From contig CAIJGS010000308.1 in NCBI GenBank assembly GCA_903820285.1, positions 1 to 33,536 on the forward strand: a stretch of 33,536 nt of DNA, in the 5' to 3' direction. Origin of the DNA: an uncultured Verrucomicrobia subdivision 3 bacterium (GTDB lineage: Bacteria; Verrucomicrobiota; Verrucomicrobiia; Limisphaerales; UBA11358). The notes beneath the pieces are model-generated. The model ran no database searches, had not been told where the DNA came from, and saw nothing but the letters and a program-made list of their open reading frames with translations. A program made the position numbers and the translations under genes. Of the stretch, positions 8,091 through 16,700 are shown in pieces. Positions within the stretch are counted from its first letter, which is position 1, and each line of letters begins with the position of its first letter.

Positions 8091-11000
8091 GGTCCGGCCG
8101 TCGGCGCGGACGCCGAGGGCGTGCCGAAGACGCTGATTTCACTATAGCCGGAATATCCGTTCGGGACACCGGTCGGGACGGTGAAGTCCACATAGATGGC
8201 ATAGACGTTGCTCGCGAGCACACCGGACGCCGGCGTAAACGTCGTGCGAACAGTCGTCGGTATGCCGGCGCCCGCCGGCACCGCTTCACCGTTGCCGCCG
8301 CCGTTGGCATTGGCGGAACTGAGGTTATTCGCGACCGCGATCATCGGGAAGAACATGGTTGGATTCGCCACCGTGGAATACGAAACGGTGTAGAATTGTG
8401 AGCTGCGACCGTTGTCATTCCAACCGCCGGCGATCTGAATGTTGGTTACGTCATAGCCGTTGGCGGCCGGGCTGTAGTTGCCGAGCTGATAGGTGACATA
8501 TTGACCGGCACCGGGAGCGGAACCGCCGGCCCCACCGGTGGCAAAGGCCGGGTGGGCGCCAGTATTGTCAAAGGGACCGTAGCTACCATCGGTCAGCGCC
8601 GTCAGGCCGCCGCCCAGGTTGTGCGATTGAACACTGGTGTCCGGGTCGGCAAAATCGCCGGTCGGATCATAGTTAATAATGGGAGGATTCTGGTTGGCGA
8701 TCAAACTGGAAGCCAGCGAGGTGGTATCCCAGGTAGGCGTAAACCCGGCCGTCGTCGAGAGTTGATAGGCCACCGCCGTGACGATGTTGCTCACAGCCAC
8801 CGGCGCCGGGTCAACGAAGACCTGGCAGGACGAGGTTACGTTCGTGCCGGAAGAGTTGGAGGCCACGAGGCTGTAACCACTGTTGGTGGCCATGTCCGAT
8901 AGCTGAAGGTTATTCAGCGTGAGCGTCGGACTGGTGGCTCCCGGGATATTCGTCCCGTTTTTCAGCCATTGATAACTGTCGGCACCGCTGAAGCTGGCCG
9001 TCAGGGTCAAGGTACTGCCCACCACATCCTCGGCGATGGTCGGACTGACGTTCGCCGTCAGAACCGGCACCGGCGGCGAGGGCTGGCCGGCCACGACAAC
9101 TTCACTGTAACCGCTCCAACCGTTTTCACTCCCCGAAGCGGCATTGTAAAAGTTGATTTCAATGGCATAGACGTTTTGCGCCAGCGCGCCCGCCGACGGC
9201 ACCAGCATGGTGCGGCTGGCCGAGGGCAAGTTGGGCGAGCCACCGGCGGGATTGTAGTCCACCGTGGTTAGAGCGTTGAAGACGGTCGGCGCGGAAACCG
9301 TGGAATAGAGCACCTGATATTTCTGTTCGTCGCGACCATTGCTGCCCCAGCCGCCGTAAACCGTGATATTGGTCAGACTCCAGCCCGTGGCCGAAGAAGT
9401 GGGCAGCGTGTAAGTAACCGAAAATCCGGCGGAGTTACCGCAAGCATCCAAGGTGGTATTGCCGCCAATGCCGGGCCAATAATTGAGATAACCAGGCGAT
9501 CCATCGGAGAGAATTGCCGGGTCGCCACTGCAGGCGGAACCGATCGGGGCGAAATTGCCGCCACCGGCATAGACCGTTCCCGGAACCGAGGGGGAACCGC
9601 CATCGGTTGAACCCAAGATCAGGTCGCCGTTGGTATTTTCAATCCAGGTGGGAGTGTAATTCGTGCTGACGTTGATCGCACTGATGGCCCCCAGAAAGGT
9701 CTGGTTGGCGGTGGTGAGCACAATGTTGCCCACCGGGGCCGGCACGGGATTGACGGTCAGCGTGGCGGGCGTGCTATAAATGATAGCTGTGCTGTCGGCG
9801 ACGCTGACGGCTTTCAACCGGTAGGAACCGGAATTGTTCGTTTGCAGGTTGTTCAGCGTGAGGGTCGAGGACGTGGCACCGGAAATATCCGTCACGACGC
9901 TGTTGCTAATATACTGCCATTGCAGGTTGGCCGCCGGGGCATTGCTGAAGGTCGCCGAGAAGCTGACCTGATCGCCGACCACCGTGGTGGCGGTGGCCGG
10001 CAGGGTGTCCTGCACCAAAATCGGATTGTTCAGCGACGGGATGCCTTGGACCACGATTTCCGAATAGCCTTCCCAGTTGTTCTTGGGAGCCGGAGAAACA
10101 TTCCAGTTGATCGTGACCGCATACACATTTTTGGCCAGCGCGCCCGACACGGGAATCAGCATCGTGCGGGTTCCGGTCGGCAAGTTGGCCGGATCCGTGG
10201 GGTTGTAATCAAAGACGCCCAGGCTGGTGAAGACCGTGGGATTCGACACCGTGGAATAGAGCACCTCATATTTCTGCTCATTGCGGCCCGCGTCACCCCA
10301 GCCACCGTAGACGGTGATATTGGTGACATCATAACCGTAGGTGGAGTTCGCGAGCGTGTAGGTGATGTAATCACCGGCGCCAGCGGCACCGCAGCTGCAC
10401 TGGCCAAAATTGCCACCGACATTGACCCAGTAGGTCAAATAACCGCCCGATCCGTCGGACAACACGGACGGGTTGCCATTCATGGGACCGGGACCAGTGC
10501 CATAAGCCGACACTGTCATGTCAAAATTACTCGAGCCGGGATAGGAAGTCCCCTGAATACCGGGCAGGGCATTCGTTTGGAAACCGTTGATCAAGTCGTT
10601 GGCCGTGTCCACGGTCCAGGTGGGGGTGAAGTTCGTGCTGGTGTTCACCGGACTGAGGGCTCCCAGACCGAGTTGTTCGGAATATTTCAGGACGATGTTG
10701 CCCACCGCCGTCGGCGTGCTATTAACCACCAATTGGGCCGCCGAACTGAACGTGGGCGCGGCCGCACCGTTGGTGGCATTCACCGCTTCGAGCGTGTAGG
10801 TGCCGGCGTTGGCAGATTGCACGTTGTTCAGGGTCAGCGTGGAGTTCGTCTGACCGGCCAGGACATTGGTAACACCACCGCTGATCATGAGCCATTGCAG
10901 GTTGGCCGGCGGAAAATTGCTGTAGGTGGCCGTGAAAACAACCTGGTCACCCGCGATGGTCGCGGCATAGGAAGGCAAAGTGTCCTGAACGAGTGCCGGC

Positions 11001-12295
11001 GACGGCGGCGGCGGCGGTGAAGCCGTGTCATGACCCTGCACCACGATTTCAGAATAACCTTGGTAGGCATTGTTGAAGCCGCTCGCGTTGGGCGGGCTGG
11101 AAAAGTCGAATTTGATCTTGGCCACACCCTGCGCCAAGGCACTGCCGTCGTTCATGGCAATCGCCACCCGGTTGGCCGGGGCGCCGCTGACCGAGGGCAG
11201 ATAATAAACGGTGGTGATGGGCACGAAGGTGGTGGGTGCCGCGATGGTGGCATAGGAGACAATGTAATACTGACCGTCACGGCCACCATCACCCCAGCCG
11301 CTGTAGGTGACAATGTTGGTGATGTCCGACCCATTGATCAGGTTATTGGTCAGCGTATAGATGATGGAGGTACCACCATTGGCACCGCAGGTCGCAAAGC
11401 CGCCAATCGTACCGGAATGACCGATGGCGCCATCGGTCAACTTCGAAGTGCCGCCGGCACTCTCCTGAGTGAAATTGCCATTGGCAGTGGAGGGACTCAA
11501 GCCCAGCAGCAAGTCCGGCGTTTCCGCCGTCCAAGTAGGCGTGAACGGACTGGTACCACTTTGATTGGAATAGGTGATCGAAACCGCCGGCACCGGCACC
11601 GTCGCCACTGTTCCGCCCACCGTAATGGCCGCCAGACCGCAATAGCCATTCTCCACGCCCGGCCAGTTCAAAATGAATTGCAGGGCGTAAACATTATTGG
11701 CGATCGCCCCGCCGGAGGCATTTTTGATGACCGCCTGGATGGCGTCCGCCGTGTTGGCGGCAATAGAAGGATTACTATTGACGTAGGCCAGATAGTTAAA
11801 CTGGGTCGGATTGGCCACGGTGGAATAAAAAACCGCATAGGCCTGCTGATCGCGACCGCTATTGGCCCAACCGCCGTAGACGGAAATATTGGTGACGTTA
11901 TAGCCGTAAGTGTTTGCTGGAAGCGTATATACAAGCGATGACCCCGCCGAACTGCCGTTGCCGTAGGTCACATAATTCGTGCTGGTCGTGGTGCTCGGCT
12001 GGATGATGCCAATGGTCAGATTCGTATTAACCGTCAGGGAGTTGACATTGCGGCCGGCGATTTCCAGGCTCCAATTGCCGGGAGCCGAGGTGGGCGTCAA
12101 CCCGTGAATCAGGCTGTCGGCCTGATCAACCACCCAGGCAGAGCCGGTGGGGGTGAAGGGCCAGGTACTGGCGGTACCGGTCTGATTAGCCGTCGTGACG
12201 GTCACCTGCGCCGAGGCGTAACCGGCAAATAGCAGTAAAGCACCGCAGGCAAGGCTGGCGGATATTTTACGTTTGAGCTGTGGAGGGTTGTTCAT
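7313..12295 (-). CDS. Giant exported protein of six discoidin-like repeats and three Ig-like domains
   Basis: This 1660-residue protein has a signal peptide at 1-30 ending Y-A-S-A/Q. I recognise no enzyme in it. It is built from about 200-residue repeats near residues 31-233, 235-425, 532-755, 857-1072, 1168-1395 and 1400-1580. Each has an LTDG-type turn, a GGWxDxGRDxQ block, YSTVxxPTxF and a closing NGYxGYSEIxVxG. I read them as divergent discoidin / F5/8-C-like beta-sandwiches, which usually bind carbohydrate. Three Ig-like domains (about 432-530, 760-855, 1076-1167) with STLTLNNLQ signatures separate some of them. The last 70 residues are a tail ending FFRLRLP. A likely role is glycan binding or adhesion at the cell surface. 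It has the shared 72-bp promoter module about 180-250 bp upstream, its own terminator, and no Shine-Dalgarno sequence. Confidence 0.85.
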   Translation of the reverse strand: MNNPPQLKRKISASLACGALLLFAGYASAQVTVTTANQTGTASTWPFTPTGSAWVVDQADSLIHGLTPTSAPGNWSLEIAGRNVNSLTVNTNLTIGIIQPSTTTSTNYVTYGNGSSAGSSLVYTLPANTYGYNVTNISVYGGWANSGRDQQAYAVFYSTVANPTQFNYLAYVNSNPSIAANTADAIQAVIKNASGGAIANNVYALQFILNWPGVENGYCGLAAITVGGTVATVPVPAVSITYSNQSGTSPFTPTWTAETPDLLLGLSPSTANGNFTQESAGGTSKLTDGAIGHSGTIGGFATCGANGGTSIIYTLTNNLINGSDITNIVTYSGWGDGGRDGQYYIVSYATIAAPTTFVPITTVYYLPSVSGAPANRVAIAMNDGSALAQGVAKIKFDFSSPPNASGFNNAYQGYSEIVVQGHDTASPPPPPSPALVQDTLPSYAATIAGDQVVFTATYSNFPPANLQWLMISGGVTNVLAGQTNSTLTLNNVQSANAGTYTLEAVNATNGAAAPTFSSAAQLVVNSTPTAVGNIVLKYSEQLGLGALSPVNTSTNFTPTWTVDTANDLINGFQTNALPGIQGTSYPGSSNFDMTVSAYGTGPGPMNGNPSVLSDGSGGYLTYWVNVGGNFGQCSCGAAGAGDYITYTLANSTYGYDVTNITVYGGWGDAGRNEQKYEVLYSTVSNPTVFTSLGVFDYNPTDPANLPTGTRTMLIPVSGALAKNVYAVTINWNVSPAPKNNWEGYSEIVVQGIPSLNNPILVQDTLPATATTVVGDQVSFSATFSNAPAANLQWQYISNSVVTDISGATSSTLTLNNLQTNNSGSYRLKAVSVADSTAIIYSTPATLTVNPVPAPVGNIVLTTANQTFLGAISAINVSTNYTPTWIENTNGDLILGSTDGGSPSVPGTVYAGGGNFAPIGSACSGDPAILSDGSPGYLNYWPGIGGNTTLDACGNSAGFSVTYTLPTSSATGWSLTNITVYGGWGSNGRDEQKYQVLYSTVSAPTVFNALTTVDYNPAGGSPNLPSASRTMLVPSAGALAQNVYAIEINFYNAASGSENGWSGYSEVVVAGQPSPPVPVLTANVSPTIAEDVVGSTLTLTASFSGADSYQWLKNGTNIPGATSPTLTLNNLQLSDMATNSGYSLVASNSSGTNVTSSCQVFVDPAPVAVSNIVTAVAYQLSTTAGFTPTWDTTSLASSLIANQNPPIINYDPTGDFADPDTSVQSHNLGGGLTALTDGSYGPFDNTGAHPAFATGGAGGSAPGAGQYVTYQLGNYSPAANGYDVTNIQIAGGWNDNGRSSQFYTVSYSTVANPTMFFPMIAVANNLSSANANGGGNGEAVPAGAGIPTTVRTTFTPASGVLASNVYAIYVDFTVPTGVPNGYSGYSEISVFGTPSASAPTAGPVITTAHEETNFDWTVETPNLIANQLPSSYGTGVFTEEGCNVTNLTDGVIGFGYQFGASCGDDGTAVPWIVFSTANGWNLTNIVVYSLWHDYGRDGQFYNVSYSTLAAPSTFIPLTSVAYNPFVPHDGRASGNRVQISPALGQAMLATNVAAVKFDFTPQGIQDFGWSGYSEIVLQGTNLPSTVVTPPVLGTATVLGGNLILTGTGGTPGAGYTWLSTTNLASPVWVTNSTGTLDGVGAFTNSIPVGTVPASFFRLRLP

Positions 12296-12477
12296 AGCAG
12301 TTCTGATTTTCTGGTTGGTTGATTGGTTGGGTCGTTGCCAGGGTTGTTTGCAGTTTGGACAGGTTTGATTGCGGACAGGGGCATGCTGATTGATCAGTTT
12401 TTAGTCAAGGCGGTGAACGCCGTTGCAAACGGATGACATTCCATCTGGGTACTGCATTTGTTGTAATGGATAAATGT

Positions 12478-12549
12478 ACTATACTCGCAATCACCCTTTC
12501 GCATATCCCCAAACATGGTGAAGACCCCCCTACCGAAATAGGTGATGGT
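12478..12549 (-). promoter_or_regulatory. Shared three-site promoter module, copy A
   Basis: This 72-bp block matches 18046-18117 at about 59 of 72 positions and resembles 25272-25343. It contains three copies of one site. A distal copy CCGAAATAGGTGAT is at 12533-12546, a middle copy CCAAACATGGTGA is at 12509-12521, both reading on the plus strand, and an inverted copy CGAAAGGGTGAT lies on the minus strand at 12501-12490. Six bases further on the minus strand is TATAGT (12483-12478), a good -10 hexamer. No good -35 is present, and the inverted copy covers that region. This suggests an activator-dependent promoter with a leader of about 175 nt. Confidence 0.65.
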
Positions 12550-12552
12550 TCC

Positions 12553-12920
12553 CAGAACACTACTTTCAAGCCTCCTTTGCCCTTGGTATAGGGGGAGATA
12601 TATTAGATTTATTGAAGCGGGTGACGATAGAAAGGCACTTCATTCGAATAGGTTGCGTTGATGGTCATCCGCCGGACGCCTGGTTGGTGACAGCGGAGCC
12701 GGCGACCGCCACCCATTTACCCCGATAGGCCAGGCAGAGGAATGAAGTGAAAGAAGGTCCACCAACCTTGCCTAACATCCAGGTATTTGCCATCGAACTG
12801 GAATGATTGGGAAGAATCGCTTCTGGAAAGTCCCCTGGCATCAAACGACGCCCTCATACGGAGTTACTTCAAATGTCCAAGACACCAGCCAGCCAATTTA
12901 TTCCAGGCTGAAACCAAACA
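12553..12920. other. Intergenic stretch with no recognised gene
   Basis: Between the terminator of the 1620-residue protein gene and promoter module A there are about 370 bp without a supported gene. On the minus strand AAAGGAGG near 12570 is followed by GTG and a short open frame running through module A. The other two module copies do not keep this frame, so it is not called as a gene. Confidence 0.6.
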
Positions 12921-12957
12921 AGGCAAAAGCCCGGGGACTTGCGTCCCCGGGCTGCCT
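12921..12957 (-). terminator. Intrinsic terminator after the 1620-residue protein gene
   Basis: The same 10-bp stem as at 7260-7283 (12929-12938 with 12943-12952) surrounds a 4-nt loop, extended by an outer AGGCA/TGCCT pairing across a small bulge. On the minus strand the stem is followed by TTTTGCCTTGTTT, a proper T-rich tract. The stop codon is about 35 bp upstream. Confidence 0.8.
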
Positions 12958-12990
12958 GACTGCTTACTAAACCCAACTAACCCAACCGTC

Positions 12991-13770
12991 TCACGGCAGC
13001 CGCAGCCGGAAGAAGCTGGCCGGGACTGACCCGACCGGAATGCTGTTCGTGAAGGCACCCACGCCATTCAAGGTGCCGGTGCTGTTGGTCACCCAAACCG
13101 GGGCCGCCAGGTTGGTGGTGCTCAACCAGGTATAACCCGCCCACGGCGTACCGCCGGTGCCGGTCAGAATCAGGTTGCCACCCGACAAGGTTGCCTTGCC
13201 CAAAACCGGCGAAGTCACAACAGTTGAAGGCAGATTGGTGCCCTGCAACACGATTTCCGAATAGCCAGACCAGCCATAGTCCTGCTGCCCTTGCGGAGTG
13301 AAGTCAAACTTCACCGCGGCCACATTGGTGGCCAGCATGGCCTGGCCCAGTGCCGGGGAAATCTGCACCCGGTTACCCGTCGCGCGGCCGTCATGCGGCA
13401 CAAACGGATTGTAGGCCACACTGGCCAGCGGGATGAATGTGGAAGGAGCCGCCAGGGTCGAATAGCTCACGTTGTAGAACTGACCGTCGCGGCCGTAATC
13501 GTGCCACAGCGAGTAAACCACGATGTTGGTCAGGTTCCAGCCGTTGCCGGTTCCGAAGATGATCCAGGGAACCGCCGTGCCGTCGTCACCGCAGCTGGCA
13601 CCGTATTGATAGCCGAAGCCAATCGCGCCATCGGTCAGGTTGGTTACATTGCAACCCTCTTCCGTGAAGACGCCGGTTCCGTGGCTGCTGGGCAGCTGAT
13701 TGGCGATCAGGTTGGGGGTTTCGACGGTCCAGTCAAAGGTGTATTCCTCGTGCTGCAGGGTAATCACCGG
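12991..13770 (-). repeat. 3' gene segment duplicated at 7313-8090
   Basis: This is the second copy of the near-identical last discoidin-like repeat plus tail. The copies differ mainly by scattered synonymous changes and about two dozen residues, such as the PGAGY and PWAGY variants in the tail. Confidence 0.85.
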
Positions 13771-16700
13771 CCCGGCGGGCGGCGCACTCGCCGAAGGCGT
13801 ACCGGACACATTGAGCTGGCTGATGCCGGAATACCCGTTCGGGATGCCTTGCGGCCACTCAAAGTTGAACTGGATGGCGTAAACGTTACTGGCGAGCAGG
13901 CCAGCGGCCGGGGTAATCGTCGCCCGGATTTCAGATTTGGAGCCCAGCGTGGGGGTATTGGTAACCACCGCGAGAGGGAGGAAGACGGTTGGGTTCGCCA
14001 CCGTGGAATAAGTGATGGTGGCCCAATCGGCATTCCGGCCATCGTTATTCCAGCCACTGGCCACGAGAATGCCCGTGAGGTCATAACCATTGGCGTTGGC
14101 CGGCAGCGTGTAGGTGACATACTGGCCGGCGGTCGGTCCGCAAGTGGCAAAGGCGTAATGGGAGCCGGTGTCAACCACGGTTCCGTAGTCCCCATCCGTC
14201 AGGGCCGGCAACCCGCCAGCCAAATTCTGGCTGACCGGATTACTATCCGGATCGTTGAAATTACCCGGACCGTAGTCACTCGGCGTAGCCCCGCTGATCA
14301 AGCTCGCGGCAAACGCCGAAGTATCCCAGGTAGGGGTGAAGCTGGCGGCATCTGACGCCTGATTGGCATAGGCGACAATCGTATTGCCAATGGCCGCCGG
14401 CGCCGGGTGAACGATGAGCGTACAACCACGCGTCACCGAAGTGCCTGCTCCGTTGATCGCCTTGAGACGGTAGCCGCCATTGGTGGCCGTGTCGGTGAGC
14501 TGCAGGTTGTTCAAGGTCAGCGTCGAGCTGGTGGCTCCGGAGATATCGGTTCCGTTCTTCTGCCATTGATAACTGGTGGCCCCGCTAAAGCCCGCTTGCA
14601 GCGTGACCGAACTGCCCACCACATCTTCCGCCTTGAGCGGAGTGATGTCCTGAGTCAAGACCGCCACCGGCGCTGAGTGCGTGCCGGCAATGGTGATTTC
14701 GGAGTAACCTTCCCAGCCATTCTTGGGCTGGGAACCTTGCAGGTTCCAATTGATCTGAACCGCCGCCACATTTTGCGCCAGCACGCCCGTCGCGGGAGTG
14801 AGCATCACGCGGGTGGCGTTTGGTTCGGAGCTCGAAAACGCGGGGTTGTAGTCAAACGTGCCAATGCTGCTGAAGGTCGTGGGAGCAGCCACGGTGGAAT
14901 AAAGCACCTGATATTTCTGCTCATTGCGACCGTCGTCCGACCAGCCGCCATAGACCACGATATTTGTCAGGTCAAAGCCATTGGTCGCCACGCTCGTATC
15001 CAAGTTATAGGTCATGCTGAGACCGGCGCTGCTGCCCGGTCCACAGCTGACCATGCCGAACTTGACATTGGTCAGATTGCCGTCGGCCAAAATGGTCGGG
15101 TCGCCGTAAAGTTGGGTATCGACCCCAAAATTACCCGCCCCGGCCGTCGCCGTGCCCGGATTGCCGGATCCATCCGTGGGATATCCGAAAATCAAGTCCG
15201 TGTTGGTGGCCATGAGCCAGGCGGGATAGTAAGTCGCCGGACCGGATTGACCACTATTCTCCTGAACCACATTGCCCACCGTGGCTGGCGTGCCGACCAC
15301 GAGGGTCGCCACCGGGCTGTACGCGATGGCTGCGCTATTGGTCGCATTGATGGCTTCCAGCAGATAATTGCCGGAATTGGTCAGTTGCACATTGTTGAGG
15401 GACAGCGTCGAGGTGGTGACTCCGCCGCTGGAAACATTGACCACGCCGGTGTTGATCAGATTGGTCGTGCCGGAGGCAATCTGCACCCATTGCACGGCGC
15501 CCGCCACGTCATTGCTGTAGGCCGCCGTGAAGACCACCTGATCGCCCACGAAGGTCTCGGCATGAGACGGCAGAATGGTTTGGACCAAGGTGGCCGTCGG
15601 CGCGCCGGTCGTCAGGCGGACATTGTCAAACGCCGCCTGATAGGTGCCGGCCGGAGGGACGCCCAGCACAATGGTGAGATCCCCGCTCACCGAAGCCCCG
15701 GTGGTGAAGGTGACCGAATAGTCCTGCCAGGTGCCCGGTGTGGTCGGATAACCGGTGGTGGCTGCCAGCACCGTGCCGGTGTTGTCGGTGCCATTAACGA
15801 GGGAAATATCGCCCGGCGACCAGTTGCCGGTTCCGCCCGGACCATTGTCATCGCGGCGGCCGACCGCAACCGTAAGGGTATAGGTGGTGTTGGGCTGCAA
15901 GGCGCCCACATCCTGATAGGCACCGGTGTCGCCACTATCGCCCGGTCCCGTATTCACCGCATAATATTGGGTGCCATCGGGAACAATAGCCGGGGAATAG
16001 GCACCGGTATCGGTTGCCACGGTCGACCAGTCGCCATTAAAGGATGTCCATTGCACGGGGATTGCCCCGTTGCCGAAAGCCGGCGTGGATCCATTTTCAA
16101 AGCTGAAATTGTTGACAGTGACAATGTTCGCGGCGCTGATCACCACCCCGGTGGAGCTCGTGATGGAACCGGCGGTGTTGGTGATGACGACATGATAAGA
16201 ACTGGTGCCAGCCACCGAAGTGAACGAGTAGCTGTTGGTGGTCGCACCGCTGATCGGGCCGCTTTGATTATACCACTGATAGTTTAAGGGCGTACCCGTG
16301 GCGGCAACGGACATAGTTATCGGCGTGCCCGTGACCACTTCCGACCGGCGCGGATTGAGATCCGTGACCAAGTTGGGCGCGATGACCGCCGGCACCGTCC
16401 CCGAAAGGGTCAGGTTGTCAATGCCGCCGAGTTCGTTGCCATCGGCGCGGAAACCGAGCTTCAGCCCCGAGCTGCTCAACTGACTCAAGCTGACCGTACC
16501 GAGCGTGGTTGCGCCACTCATTACCGTGACTTTTGAGCCGTTGCCAGTGAAAGCCGAGCCCGTTCCGGCGTTATCCGTGAAGATAAACGTCATATGATTG
16601 TCCGGCGCAAAACCGCCATTGTTCCAGCCAGAAGGGGTAATACCGCCACCGTTCTGGAACAGCTGCAAGCCGCCATCCGACTGCCGCAAAAAGCCGAATT

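Noticed and set aside
12787-13029. 80-codon plus-strand frame before the 1620-residue gene's 3' end
   Set aside because: It reads through the terminator hairpin and into the antisense of a coding region, with no family resemblance.
14677-16287. 536-codon plus-strand open frame (likewise 9842-11020, 20119-21537, 30360-31709)
   Set aside because: All are antisense to giant exoprotein genes with conserved domains and show the same low-complexity Arg/Gly/His composition. None has a convincing start region or domain.
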